64,000 bases of DNA from Pseudobdellovibrionaceae bacterium (lineage in GTDB: Bacteria > Bdellovibrionota > Bdellovibrionia > Bdellovibrionales > Bdellovibrionaceae). The notes under the pieces were generated by a model that worked only from the letters and a program-made list of their open reading frames with translations, made no database searches and was not told the origin of the DNA. The position numbers and the translations under genes are program-made. Below are positions 1-8,907 of this stretch, piece after piece; the stretch's first letter is position 1; the number at the start of each line of letters is the position of its first letter. The stretch spans positions 186,001 through 250,000 of the forward strand of contig JAHBUV010000001.1 in the NCBI GenBank assembly GCA_019637915.1, written 5' to 3'.

Positions 1-332
1 AGGGGATGGGCGGTGATTTTGTCGCGCAGGTAAAGGGCGATGTTTTCCGTGGTCGGGATCAGGTCGCGGAACTCTGGGACGACGAAGTTCAAGTGCTCAT
101 GATCGAGTTTCTGGGTTTCCTGTGAAACCACGCGGCGCAGGCGGGCGATCAGTTCGGGGTCGGGGTTCGCGGGCACTTCGAAGCGCACCAACAGTTCGTA
201 GTTGTGGCCGTGGCCGTGCTCGGTGAAGCAGCGGCCGAACTCGCGGCGGTTCCGCTCCTCGCTCCAGGCCTTTTGGTGGTACAGGTGGGCGCTGGAAAAG
301 CGCGCCGGGATCTCGATTTCGAACGAATTCAC
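1..332 (-). CDS. queD: 6-pyruvoyltetrahydropterin synthase / QueD-like protein (3' end cut by window)
   Basis: The minus strand reads an open frame from a GTG at 332 to the window edge, so the C-terminus is missing. The N-terminus has FSSAHLY, followed by the zinc-binding run HGHGHNY, then LDHEHLN and PTTENIA. These are the hallmarks of the PTPS/QueD fold, in which three histidines hold zinc and a Cys and a Glu act on the dihydroneopterin side chain. QueD makes 6-carboxytetrahydropterin for queuosine in bacteria; a pterin role cannot be excluded. GAAAGAGGG lies 8 bases before the GTG. The only upstream ATG is in another frame, which decides the start. Confidence 0.8.
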   Translation of the reverse strand, partial: MNSFEIEIPARFSSAHLYHQKAWSEERNRREFGRCFTEHGHGHNYELLVRFEVPANPDPELIARLRRVVSQETQKLDHEHLNFVVPEFRDLIPTTENIALYLRDKITAHP

Positions 333-388
333 GGAAAAAGGCCCTCTTTCGGGCTCATCCTAACAGGCCTCTCGTCCGAAAGAAAGGC

Positions 389-481
389 ATGAGCTTGCGG
401 GAAGCCCTTGCCAACACCTGGCGCTGGTTCGTCCTCGGCGGCCTGTTTTTCGCCGCCTTCTGGGGAGCCTGGCCAATCTAA
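389..481 (+). CDS. 30-aa single-helix membrane peptide (hypothetical)
   Basis: A short frame, ATG at 389 to TAA at 479-481, has AGAAAGG just upstream. It encodes a basic/polar N-terminus (MSLREALANTWRW) followed by one hydrophobic helix (FVLGGLFFAAFWGAWPI). It lies divergent to queD, and a large inverted repeat begins two bases after its stop. The composition looks like a membrane microprotein, but no family is recognised and a frame of this length could be chance. Confidence 0.4.
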   Translation: MSLREALANTWRWFVLGGLFFAAFWGAWPI

Positions 482-482
482 A

Positions 483-537
483 AGGTGCCAGGTCCTGAAT
501 GGTGGAGCGGCGCTCCACCATTCAGGACCTGGCACCT
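483..537. repeat. Perfect 27-bp inverted repeat (REP-like)
   Basis: The arm at 483-509 begins AGGTGCCAGGTCCTGAATGG and is repeated exactly in reverse complement at 511-537, with a single G at the centre. Such a long perfect palindrome is more than a terminator needs; a separate terminator follows immediately. It resembles mobile REP/BIME-type intergenic palindromes. No second copy was noticed in this window. Confidence 0.8.
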
Positions 538-540
538 AAG

Positions 541-573
541 AAAAAGGCGGCTGGGAATACCAGCCGCCTTTTT
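541..573. terminator. Bidirectional rho-independent terminator
   Basis: Stem GGCGGCTGG / CCAGCCGCC with loop GAATA, preceded by five A and followed by five T. It therefore works in both directions, between the plus-strand peptide and the minus-strand gene ending at 599. Confidence 0.85.
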
Positions 574-598
574 GGTTTTTGCATTGAGAGAGAAGGGC

Positions 599-826
599 TT
601 AGGCCGATTTCTTTTTGCCCAGCATGTAGTGGTAGTGCTTCTTGTCGAAGTCCTGGGCGCGGGCGCCTTCTTTGGTGATCAGGCCGGCTTTGAACCAATC
701 GAAGTGCTCGTTGCAGAATCCGGCTTTGGCGGGCTTTTGCTTGCAGTCTTCGGCGGTGCACTTGGTGGGGCCCAAGGCGATCACATTGTTGGGGATCTGT
801 TTTTCGAGGTTCTTCTTGTCAGCCAT
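599..826 (-). CDS. 75-aa small Cys-rich protein (hypothetical)
   Basis: Start ATG at 826 is set by AGGAGA six bases upstream. The protein begins MADKKNLEKQ and carries C-x4-C (CTAEDC), then FCNEH, which could bind a metal through three Cys and one His. It ends in a basic KKKSA tail. No named family is recognised. It is monocistronic, with the terminator at 541-573 downstream, which argues that it is a real expressed gene. Confidence 0.65.
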   Translation of the reverse strand: MADKKNLEKQIPNNVIALGPTKCTAEDCKQKPAKAGFCNEHFDWFKAGLITKEGARAQDFDKKHYHYMLGKKKSA

Positions 827-962
827 GGATTCTCCTTCTGGGTCCTGTTTCAGGACCGACAAAGGTCTTATCGGAGGCCGACGGCTGGACTTGAGGCGGG
901 CGCTGATTGTCGAAAAGTTGGACGCTTTTCCCGGCGATGCGGCGGGCGCGGATGCCGCGGGC

Positions 963-2162
963 TCAGTGGCCGCCGGGCAGGCTGAAGTAAAAAACCGCGC
1001 CGTCGCCCGGTCGGCCCTCGGCGTGGATCTGCCCGCCGTGGCGCTGGATGACCCGGGCGACCGAGGCCAATCCCAAACCCGTGCCCGGAAAATCACCGGA
1101 ACGATGCAGGCGGACCAGGGGCTGGAAAAGCCGGTGGGACTGCTCGGGGTCGAAGCCCGCCCCGTTGTCCTCGATGAAAAAACCCGGTTTGTCGGCGAGC
1201 TTGTCCTGAGGGGCGTGGCCCAGGCGGATTTTCGCCGCGGGTTTTTTCGACGTGTACTTCACGGCGTTGCCGAGGAGGTTTTCCAGCACCAGGCGCATCA
1301 GGGCCGGATCGGCCTGCACGGTCAAATCGTCGTCGACGACGAAGTCGATTTGTCGCGCGGCGGACTGGGCCCGCAGATGATCCATGATCTCGCGGGCCAG
1401 ATGGGTCAGGTTCACCGGTTCGCGGCGCAGATCGCCGCCGCTGGCTTGATAGAGCGACAGCATGCGGTTGATCTGCTGGGCCATGTTGCCGCAGGTTTTG
1501 ACGATGGAATTGAGGTAGCGCCGGGTGTCCTCGCCCAGTTCCGCCTGCGAACGCAGCTGGATCAGCTCCGCGAACAGGGAGATGTTGGTGAGAGGGTTCT
1601 TCAGGTCATGGGCGAGGGTGTGCAGGGGGGTTTCGATGTCGCCGCTGTCGCTGCGCTCGACCTTGTTGCGCAGATCGAGATTCTCCAGGGCGACGGCGCA
1701 GCTGTTGGCGAGGGTCTGCAGCAGGCGCAGGTCCTCGTGGCTCGGGGAATGCTCCTGGGCCCAGTAGCTGCCGATGGCGGCGATGGGTTGCTCGAAGCGC
1801 ACCGGCACCATGCACAGGCTTTTCACGAAAGTCGGGCGGTAGGCGTCGTGCGGGATGCGCGGGTCCTGGTAGATGTCCCTGATCTGCACGACCTGGCGGT
1901 GAAGCATGGCCCAGCCGCTGATGCAGCCGCGCAAGGGGAAACGCCGGCCCTTCCACAGGGCGGAGATGGCATCCTCGTCCGCGTAATAGCAGTTCTCCCC
2001 GTCGCGCAGCACGAAGGTGGTGCCGTCGGCGCCGGTCAGGGCACGCGCCGCGCGCGCGATGCAGCGGGTGATCTCGGGAAGGCTCGTCGCCATCGAGAGT
2101 TTTTCCAGGGTGGCGGTGAGAATGCTGGCGGGATCGGTCTGCAGGAAAGTCATCGGGTTCAT
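963..2162 (-). CDS. GAF-domain sensor histidine kinase
   Basis: 399 aa from the ATG at 2162 (a second ATG at 2153 is equally possible; neither has a clear ribosome site). A GAF sensory domain covers about residues 20-160, followed by a HisKA dimerisation domain with the phospho-acceptor in AHDLKNPL (His185), then an HATPase domain with the N box (ENLLGNAVKYT), G1 (EDNGAGFD) and G2 (GTGLGLASV). There is no membrane segment or signal peptide, so it is a cytoplasmic kinase. No response regulator is adjacent, making this an orphan kinase whose signal is unknown. Confidence 0.9.
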   Translation of the reverse strand: MNPMTFLQTDPASILTATLEKLSMATSLPEITRCIARAARALTGADGTTFVLRDGENCYYADEDAISALWKGRRFPLRGCISGWAMLHRQVVQIRDIYQDPRIPHDAYRPTFVKSLCMVPVRFEQPIAAIGSYWAQEHSPSHEDLRLLQTLANSCAVALENLDLRNKVERSDSGDIETPLHTLAHDLKNPLTNISLFAELIQLRSQAELGEDTRRYLNSIVKTCGNMAQQINRMLSLYQASGGDLRREPVNLTHLAREIMDHLRAQSAARQIDFVVDDDLTVQADPALMRLVLENLLGNAVKYTSKKPAAKIRLGHAPQDKLADKPGFFIEDNGAGFDPEQSHRLFQPLVRLHRSGDFPGTGLGLASVARVIQRHGGQIHAEGRPGDGAVFYFSLPGGH

Positions 2163-2226
2163 TGAATGGTATTTTTGTTTAATTGACAACGCCAAATTGA
2201 TCTTTCGGACGTCCATTTCGCGTTTT

Positions 2227-3720
2227 TCATTTCCTCGTCCGCAGGGCACTCAGGTCGAGCTGGTTCATCTGGTTCAGGCGCCAACCAAAAAAGTTTTCCT
2301 TGGCCAGGACGGCGAAGTGCATCCGGCCCAGGGGTATCAGGCGGTTCCCTTCGATCAGCAATTTGAGGCCTTGCAGGCAGAGGTCCTTTTTGTCCGCCTC
2401 TTTTTCGGCGTCCGCCAAGGAGTTGAGGAGGTCGCGAAAACGCGAGTCCTTGAACTCCAGGAAATTCCCCGAATCCGGGTCGGTGAATTTTTCCAGGGCG
2501 GCGTAACAGGTCGGTCGGTCCGGGGCCAGACCTTTGCGGAAAACGTCCGGCGGCGATTTCTTGAGCTCGGCCAGGAAGATTTTGTTCTCCAGGCCCTTCA
2601 CCCGCACCGTGAGGCCGGCGTTCTTGCGCCACTGTTCCTGCTGCCACTCCGCCGCGCGGCGATGGTCCTCGCCCCCTTGCGTGGAGTAGTTCATGCGCAA
2701 AGGGCCGGGCTTCGCCGCCTGGGCGGCGGCGCGCGCGGCGGCGGGGTCGAAGCGCAGGCAGGGCCAGGGGACGCTCGCCCAGTTTTCCGGCAGGCCCGGG
2801 CAGCCGGGGGGCGCGCCCTCGGCGCTGAAGATCTTCCGCAGCTCTTCGAAGTCCAACGACAGGGACAGGGCCCGGCGCAGCTCCGGGTGCGCGTCCCACT
2901 TCGGCGCGAAGCCGAGGTAATCGAGACGGGTGACGCCGATCCAATGGAACTCCGGGGATTTTTTGTAGCGGGAGATGTAGATCGTCGGCAGCCGGCGCAG
3001 GAAATCGAGGTCGCCTTTTTCATAGAGCCGCAGCGCCGTGCCGTCGTCCTCGACAAAAACGAACTCGACGTCGGGCCGCGACGGCGAGCCGTTCGGGTAG
3101 TGCGGATTGGCGGTGAGGCGCAGGCGGCGCCCCTTGTCCCAGGACAGCAGGCGGTAAGGCCCGCTCACCACGATCTGCCGCGGATCCTCGGGGACGCCGC
3201 GGCTGGGGGCCAGGGCGGACAGCGTGAGGTTGTACTCGAAGTCGGGGGCGCGGTCGCGGAACTCGAAGCGCAGGCGCCGCTCATCCAGAGCGCGCACGCC
3301 GAGCTCGGGGATTTTTTTGCGGCCGCGGTAAATGTCCTCGGCGTTCTTCACCGCGAACAGCAGGTCGGCGCGCGGCGATCCGGTCCGGGGATCGAGGATC
3401 TTCCGGTAGGATGAAACGAAATCCTCCGCGGTGAGGGGGCGTCCGTCGCTCCAGCGCAGGTTTTTCTTCAGCGTGCAGGTCAACTGGCGGCGGTCGCGGC
3501 CGCGCTCGCAGGACTCCCCGAGGTCGGGCACCAGACCGCGCTCATCATCGAAGACGAACACGTTGCGGTGCAAATTGAAGAGCAGGTAGGACGAGGCCGA
3601 ATTTTTCTGCTGGTGGGGATCCAGGTTCGTCGGTTCGTTGGGCAGGTGCAAACGAAAAAGCGGCGCCGGGGGCGCCGCTTGAGCCAGAGCGAAATGAAAA
3701 AACAGGCCGACCAGGATCAC
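2227..3720 (-). CDS. ABC-type peptide substrate-binding protein (SBP_bac_5 / OppA-like)
   Basis: 497 aa with a short signal peptide ending near AQAA. FRLHLPNEPTNLDPH at the N-terminus and LRWSDGRPLTAEDFVSSYRKILDP are typical of the family-5 periplasmic oligopeptide/nickel-binding proteins. GTG at 3720 overlaps the TGA of the upstream acyl-CoA dehydrogenase by four bases (GTGA), so the two are probably translated together. No permease or ATPase gene is adjacent, so the transporter partner must be elsewhere. There is no lipobox; it would be free in the periplasm. Confidence 0.85.
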   Translation of the reverse strand: MILVGLFFHFALAQAAPPAPLFRLHLPNEPTNLDPHQQKNSASSYLLFNLHRNVFVFDDERGLVPDLGESCERGRDRRQLTCTLKKNLRWSDGRPLTAEDFVSSYRKILDPRTGSPRADLLFAVKNAEDIYRGRKKIPELGVRALDERRLRFEFRDRAPDFEYNLTLSALAPSRGVPEDPRQIVVSGPYRLLSWDKGRRLRLTANPHYPNGSPSRPDVEFVFVEDDGTALRLYEKGDLDFLRRLPTIYISRYKKSPEFHWIGVTRLDYLGFAPKWDAHPELRRALSLSLDFEELRKIFSAEGAPPGCPGLPENWASVPWPCLRFDPAAARAAAQAAKPGPLRMNYSTQGGEDHRRAAEWQQEQWRKNAGLTVRVKGLENKIFLAELKKSPPDVFRKGLAPDRPTCYAALEKFTDPDSGNFLEFKDSRFRDLLNSLADAEKEADKKDLCLQGLKLLIEGNRLIPLGRMHFAVLAKENFFGWRLNQMNQLDLSALRTRK

Positions 3721-4880
3721 TTGTCGAGTTCGATTTTGGCGATGGTTTGCATCTGCATGTTGGTGGTGCCCTCGTAGATCTGGCCGATCTTGGCGTCACG
3801 CCAGAATTTTTCCACCGGGTATTCGCGGGTGAAGCCGTTGCCGCCGAACAGGTCGATGGCGAGCGACGTGATTTTCTCCGCGGCCTTCGAGGCGTAGAGT
3901 TTCGCCATGGCCGCGGACTCGATGAAGTCGAGACCGGCGTCCTTCAGGCGGGCGGCGTTGTACACCAGCAGGCGGGCGGCTTCGAGCTCCGTGCGCATCT
4001 GCGCGATCTGGAACTGCACGCCCTGGAACTGCGCGATGGGCTTGCCGAACTGCTCGCGGGACTTCACGTAATTCAAGGCGGCCTCGTAGGCGCCCTGGGC
4101 GATGCCGACCATCTGGGCGCCGATGCCGATGCGGCCCTCGTTCAGGGTCTCGATGGCGATCTTGTAGCCTTTGCCGACTTCGCCGAGGACGTTGGCGGCG
4201 GGCACTTCGCAGTTCTCGAACAGCAGCTCGCAGGTCGAGCTGGCGCGGATGCCGAGCTTGTCCTCTTTTTTTCCGACCTTGAAGCCCGGGAAGGATTTCT
4301 CGACGATGAAGGCGGTGATGCCCTTGTAGCCTTTGGTCGCGTCGATGTTGGCGAACACGATGAAAACGTTGGCTTCGTTGCCGTTGGTGATCCACAGCTT
4401 GTTGCCGTTCAGGACGTACTTGTCGCCTTTTTGTTCGGCGCGAAGTTTCAGCGCGAAGGCGTCGGAACCGCTCGAGGATTCCGACAAGGCGTAGGCGCCG
4501 ACCCATTCCTTGGCCATCTTCGAGAGGTATTTTTCCTTCTGCGCGTCCGTGCCCCATTTCAGAAAGGCGTTGGTCACCAGGGTGTTCTGCACGTCGCACA
4601 AGACGCTGACCGAACCGTCGATGCGGCCCAGCTCCTCCACGGCCAGGCAGGCCATGGTGAAGGTGGCGCCGGCGCCGCCGTATTTTTCCGGGCTCTCGAT
4701 GCCCATCAGGCCCATCTCGAACAATTTGGCGACGATGTCGGAACGCATTTCCGCCGCTTCGTCCATGGCGCCGACGTGGGGCTTGATCTCCGCCTCGGCG
4801 AATTCGCGGACGGCGTCGCGAAACGCGAGTTCGTCTTCAGACAAAACAGACAGGGCGGGGCGGTGTTCCGATTGTGACAT
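3717..4880 (-). CDS. Acyl-CoA dehydrogenase (short/branched-chain type)
   Basis: 387 aa, the family's usual size. AAGGAG eight bases before the ATG at 4880 sets the start. Visible motifs are YALSESSSGSDA and the FAD-side WITNG, then GRIGIGAQMVGIAQGAYE, GGNGFTREYPVEKFWRD and IYEGTTNMQ, where the Glu of YEGT is the catalytic base. It oxidises acyl-CoA to trans-2-enoyl-CoA with FAD and passes electrons to ETF, in fatty- or branched-chain acid breakdown in the cytoplasm. The chain-length preference cannot be told from sequence. Confidence 0.93.
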   Translation of the reverse strand: MSQSEHRPALSVLSEDELAFRDAVREFAEAEIKPHVGAMDEAAEMRSDIVAKLFEMGLMGIESPEKYGGAGATFTMACLAVEELGRIDGSVSVLCDVQNTLVTNAFLKWGTDAQKEKYLSKMAKEWVGAYALSESSSGSDAFALKLRAEQKGDKYVLNGNKLWITNGNEANVFIVFANIDATKGYKGITAFIVEKSFPGFKVGKKEDKLGIRASSTCELLFENCEVPAANVLGEVGKGYKIAIETLNEGRIGIGAQMVGIAQGAYEAALNYVKSREQFGKPIAQFQGVQFQIAQMRTELEAARLLVYNAARLKDAGLDFIESAAMAKLYASKAAEKITSLAIDLFGGNGFTREYPVEKFWRDAKIGQIYEGTTNMQMQTIAKIELDK

Positions 4881-4986
4881 GCAGTGACTCCTTCGAGAGG
4901 GAAAACTGCCGCCCAACTTAACGTCGGGGTCTGTCAAGTTCAAGGAAAAACTCGACTTTCCCGGCGCGCGCCCTTACTCTGGGTGC

Positions 4987-5652
4987 ATGGATTTCAACAG
5001 CAGTCTGGCGGAATTTTTGCCGAAGATCGGCATGATCTACATCCCTCTGTTGCTCGCCCTGTGCGTGCATGAGTGGGCTCATGGTTTCATGGCGAAGATG
5101 CGCGGCGATGACACGGCGGAGCGCATGGGCCGCCTGACCCTGAACCCGGCGGCGCACATCGATCCCATCGGCACCGTGGTTTTGCCGCTGCTGATTCTTT
5201 TTTCCGGCGTGCCGATTTTTTTCGGCTGGGCGAAGCCGGTGCCTTTCGATCCGCGCAATTTGAAAAACCCCCGCGTCGATTCATTCTGGATCGCCCTCGC
5301 CGGTCCCCTGTCGAACGTGATCCTGGCGCTGCTGGCCACCCTGGTGCTGGGGATTTACGCGCGCCTTCTGCCGGGCGCGAGCTTCACCGGCTCGGTGGTG
5401 CAGCTGCTCGTCGCTTTCATGCAGATCAATTTGTTCCTGGCGGTTTTCAACATGCTGCCCCTGCATCCGCTGGACGGCGGCAAGGTCATCGCGCGCTTTT
5501 TGCCGATTCGCGCCAATCTGTGGCTCGAGCGCAACGAGCACATGACGAGCCTGATTCTGCTCGGGCTCATCATTCTGGGTGCCCTGGCTTTCCTGGCGCT
5601 GCCCGTTGCTTGGGCAACGAAATTTCTCGTCGGTCTCGCTCTCGGTCTTTAA
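4987..5652 (+). CDS. Site-2-protease family zinc metalloprotease (M50), inner membrane
   Basis: 221 aa and strongly hydrophobic, with about five to six membrane segments. HEWAHG near residue 29 is the HExxH zinc motif, and NMLPLHPLDGG near residue 154 is the second conserved motif with the third zinc ligand Asp. This is the minimal YwhC/Rip-like form with no PDZ domain. Such proteases cut transmembrane substrates. It is divergent from the dehydrogenase and sits upstream of scpA, an arrangement common in other bacteria. Confidence 0.92.
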   Translation: MDFNSSLAEFLPKIGMIYIPLLLALCVHEWAHGFMAKMRGDDTAERMGRLTLNPAAHIDPIGTVVLPLLILFSGVPIFFGWAKPVPFDPRNLKNPRVDSFWIALAGPLSNVILALLATLVLGIYARLLPGASFTGSVVQLLVAFMQINLFLAVFNMLPLHPLDGGKVIARFLPIRANLWLERNEHMTSLILLGLIILGALAFLALPVAWATKFLVGLALGL

Positions 5653-5794
5653 AAAGAATTGTTGAATCATCCCGAACATCTTGCTTCAATCCTTGAAGTG
5701 GGATTTGAGAGTGGCGTGCAGGGAAGCCCGCCCGAAGACGGAGTCAGCCGCCGCGACAGGACGTGGCGCGGATGACGAATGGACGGCTCCCTTT

Positions 5795-6868
5795 ATGACG
5801 AACCAAATCACGGTCCAGCTGCCTCATTTCGAGGGCCCTTTGGGGCTGTTGTTGTATCTCATCCGCAAGGACGAGATGGACATCATGGACATCAAGATCC
5901 ATGAGATCACCAGCCAGTACCTCGATTACATCAAGCTGATGAAGGAGCTCGACATCGAGGTCGCCGGCGAATTCATCGCCATGGCGGCGACGCTGATCCA
6001 CATCAAATCCCGCATGCTGTTGCCGCAGTACGATGAAAACGGCGAGATCGTCGAGACGGAGGATCCGCGCAAGGAGCTCGTGCAGAAGCTCCTCGAGTAC
6101 CAGAAGTACCAGGAGGCGGCGAAGCTCCTCTACGAACGCCCGCTGGTGGGGCGCGATCTGTGGCTGCGCGGTCACCGCGAGCGTTTGAACCCGAAAGAGG
6201 AGGAGATCGAGGTCGATGAAAGCGGCCTGTTCGGTCTGATCACCTCTTACCGCCGTCTGCTGCGCGCCGCCCACAAGCGCGTGCACAAGGTCGCGGCGAA
6301 AACCAAGTCCATCGCCGGCCGCATCCTCGAGATGAAAGACCGCCTGGTGGTGGGCGCGCGCCTGACGCTGCAGGAGCTGGTCACCTCCACCGAGGAAAAA
6401 GCCCGCGAGACCCTGATCACTTTTTTGTCCCTGCTCGAGCTGGGCAAACTGGGCTTCGTGCGCCTGGCGCAGACCGAGCCCTACGCCGACATCTGGATCG
6501 TCACGCAAAAACCCGTCGAGGCCGACGCCATCTCCCGCGTCGAGGAGTACGACAACCTGCATGCCGACGAGGTGGCCGAGCGTTTGACGGAGAAAGCCGA
6601 ACCCCCGGCCCGGGGCGAGGACTTCGCCCTGATGAGCACGGCGGAGGGCGATGCCGTGGTCTTCGAGGGCGCCATGTCGGCGGAATTCATCGCCGCCGGC
6701 GGGACCGGCGAGGACGACCTTCTGAAAGAAATTGAAAATTTAAAACTGGAACTGTCCGCCGGCGAAGCGGTCGAGGGCGTGGCGTCGGATGACGACATCC
6801 TCGCCGCCGAAGCGGAAACGGATTTGAACGACGACAGCAGCAAAGAGGACCTCGATGGCGAAGCGTAA
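5795..6868 (+). CDS. scpA: Segregation and condensation protein A (ScpA), with acidic C-terminal tail
   Basis: 357 aa from the ATG at 5795, where the conserved N-terminus (HFEGPLGLLLYLIRKDEMDI) begins. An in-frame extension back to 5681 lacks family residues. ScpA is the kleisin that bridges SMC dimers and binds ScpB in chromosome condensation. The kleisin core ends near residue 250; the remaining hundred residues are rich in Glu, Asp and Ala, longer than the usual 250-aa protein. The gene overlaps scpB by 14 bases. Confidence 0.93.
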   Translation: MTNQITVQLPHFEGPLGLLLYLIRKDEMDIMDIKIHEITSQYLDYIKLMKELDIEVAGEFIAMAATLIHIKSRMLLPQYDENGEIVETEDPRKELVQKLLEYQKYQEAAKLLYERPLVGRDLWLRGHRERLNPKEEEIEVDESGLFGLITSYRRLLRAAHKRVHKVAAKTKSIAGRILEMKDRLVVGARLTLQELVTSTEEKARETLITFLSLLELGKLGFVRLAQTEPYADIWIVTQKPVEADAISRVEEYDNLHADEVAERLTEKAEPPARGEDFALMSTAEGDAVVFEGAMSAEFIAAGGTGEDDLLKEIENLKLELSAGEAVEGVASDDDILAAEAETDLNDDSSKEDLDGEA

Positions 6869-8300
6869 GAAGAGCACGGAGCAGATCAACGAAGAACTTC
6901 TGAACGAAGTCGCCGCGACGGAGACGACCGAAGAGACCGAGACCTCCGAGCTGGACGCCCTGGCGGAGATCGAAGCGGCCGAGGCCGTGGAGATGGACGG
7001 CGCCGTGGACGACGAAGCCGATCCTTTCCTGCCGGAAGTGACGGAAGAGGACATGAACGAGTTGCTGGCGCGCCCGGAGGACGGGGCCGATGCGGCCGCC
7101 GTCGACGAGGCCGTGGAGCTCGAGGGCACGGAGCTGGATTCCTTCGAGGCCGCCGAGATCGAAGAGACGGAATTCATCGAGGACGAGCGCGTCGAGAGCA
7201 TCATTGAAAGCATTCTTTTCGCCTCGGACCGCCCGGTGGGCCTGGGCAGCCTGAAACTGGTTTTCAAGGGCACCAACGTGCGCACGGACAAGATCAAGCG
7301 CGTCCTGGACGGGCTGGCCGTCGAGTACGCCGGCGGCCGCCGCGGCATCACCCTCGAGGAGGTTCCCGGGGGCTGGCAGCTTCGCACCAAGATCGACAAC
7401 ATGGAGTTCATGCGCCGCACGCTGAAAACCCGCAGCTTCAAGCTGTCGGGGCCGGCCCTGGAAGTCCTGTCCATCGTCGCCTACAAGCAGCCCGTCATCA
7501 AACACGAGATCGACGAGATCCGCGGCGTCGAGTCGGGTCATTTGCTGCGCGCCTTGATGGAGAAAAACCTCGTGAGCTTTGGCGGCAAATCCGATCTGCC
7601 CGGGCGCCCGATGCAGTACGAAACCACGCGCAAATTCCTGGAGATCTTCGGTCTGCGCAATCTGAAGGAGCTGCCCACCCTGTCGCAAATCGATGAGCTC
7701 CTGCCGGAGGGCATCGGCGAGGAGGAAGAGCAGAAAAAACAGACCCTGTCCGAGGTCACCGACTCCATGTCCGAGCAGATCGCCGTGGGCAGTTACTCCA
7801 TGGGCGAGGAGGAGCTCAACAAGATCACCGACCAGCTGGAGCAGATCTCGACCAGCTCGGACTTCTTCGAGCAGGAAAAAATCCGCCAGCGCGAGCTCCG
7901 CGACCGCGATCGTTCCCAGAACATCCGCGACGCCCTGGCCATGGCCGAGGACGTTCCCACCCGCGACATCAACTGGTTGAAAAAATACGATGAAGCCCTG
8001 GCCACCGGCACGACCCTGGTCCGTCTGGAGGACGAGGCGAAGAAGGCGCGCTTCAACGCGATCAAAAACCCCTCGACGGACGCGGGGGCCGCGACCGGCG
8101 ACGCGACCGCGGACGGGGCCTCCCTCGCGGAAAACCTGGCGGAGGCGGATCATCTTGAGACGACCGTGGTGGATGAAGCGATGACGGCCGCGCAGGCGCA
8201 AGAGGAGGAGCCGGGCCTTTTCGAGGAAGACGCCCCTCATCCCGAGGACGAATTGCCTCTGGAGGCGGCCGACATCGACGAGGACTCCGATCTGCGCTGA
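6855..8300 (+). CDS. scpB: Segregation and condensation protein B (ScpB), greatly extended
   Basis: 481 aa against about 190 for typical ScpB. Residues 1-110 are an acidic low-complexity leader. The two winged-helix domains lie around 111-270 (RVESIIESILFASDRPVG; FKLSGPALEVLSIVAYKQP; the GRPMQYETT region). Then come about 200 residues of charged, partly coiled sequence ending in an acidic tail. ScpB dimers stabilise the ScpA-SMC complex. The overlap with scpA implies coupled synthesis. The acidic tails on both partners are a lineage trait worth noting. Confidence 0.93.
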   Translation: MAKRKKSTEQINEELLNEVAATETTEETETSELDALAEIEAAEAVEMDGAVDDEADPFLPEVTEEDMNELLARPEDGADAAAVDEAVELEGTELDSFEAAEIEETEFIEDERVESIIESILFASDRPVGLGSLKLVFKGTNVRTDKIKRVLDGLAVEYAGGRRGITLEEVPGGWQLRTKIDNMEFMRRTLKTRSFKLSGPALEVLSIVAYKQPVIKHEIDEIRGVESGHLLRALMEKNLVSFGGKSDLPGRPMQYETTRKFLEIFGLRNLKELPTLSQIDELLPEGIGEEEEQKKQTLSEVTDSMSEQIAVGSYSMGEEELNKITDQLEQISTSSDFFEQEKIRQRELRDRDRSQNIRDALAMAEDVPTRDINWLKKYDEALATGTTLVRLEDEAKKARFNAIKNPSTDAGAATGDATADGASLAENLAEADHLETTVVDEAMTAAQAQEEEPGLFEEDAPHPEDELPLEAADIDEDSDLR

Positions 8301-8385
8301 TCGGGTGTCTCAATCCAGGACCGGACCTGTTTTTGATTTTCAACCGGCCCCGCTTTCAGCGAAAATGGGACAGACGGGGGGATCC

Positions 8386-8907
8386 ATGGGTGATTCATTC
8401 AAGCGCCGGGCGTTGGCTCTGTTGAGCGTCCTCTCTCTTTTGTCCGCGTGCACGAACGACGGCAATTCCCTCGCCGGCGACGCGAACTTCGGCTCGAAGT
8501 GCCCTCCGGGCGGCTGCGCCAGCCAGGAGCCGAACCAGAACGACTTGATGCTGTACCGTCCGTCCACCACCATTTATCAGAAGTCCATCCAGGGCGACAT
8601 GGTGGAGATCAGCGGCGATTGCTACGCCTCGACGTATCCCCAGAACTACCTGAGCTTGAGCGTGAACTACAACGGGTCCCCCATCCAGATGCTGGCGGAA
8701 AACCGCAAGAGCGTGCGCTCCGCCGACACCGCCCTGACCTGCTACCAGGGTCGTTTTAATTTCGTCATCAACGGCGACGCCATGCTCGGCGTCGGGAACT
8801 ACACCGCGCAGATCGAAATCGTCGGCGTCGACGCCCAGGGCGTGGAGCACCGGAACGCCGGTTCGGGCCTGCTGCGCGTGAGCATCGTCCGCACGCCCGC
8901 CAACTAA
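8386..8907 (+). CDS. Lipoprotein (hypothetical)
   Basis: 173 aa. GGGGGGATCC before the ATG at 8386 sets the start. The signal peptide ends in the lipobox LLSAC, so the mature protein is lipid-anchored and begins with Cys. Four further cysteines and a beta-rich body (NYTAQIEIVGVDAQG) suggest a small folded extracytoplasmic domain. No family is recognised. It converges on the next gene with a 4-base tail overlap. Confidence 0.8.
   Translation: MGDSFKRRALALLSVLSLLSACTNDGNSLAGDANFGSKCPPGGCASQEPNQNDLMLYRPSTTIYQKSIQGDMVEISGDCYASTYPQNYLSLSVNYNGSPIQMLAENRKSVRSADTALTCYQGRFNFVINGDAMLGVGNYTAQIEIVGVDAQGVEHRNAGSGLLRVSIVRTPAN

Noticed and set aside
642-2165. Long plus-strand frame of over 500 codons across the histidine kinase
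   Set aside because: It is the reverse-strand shadow of a GC-rich gene. The minus strand has intact kinase boxes, while this frame has none of any family.
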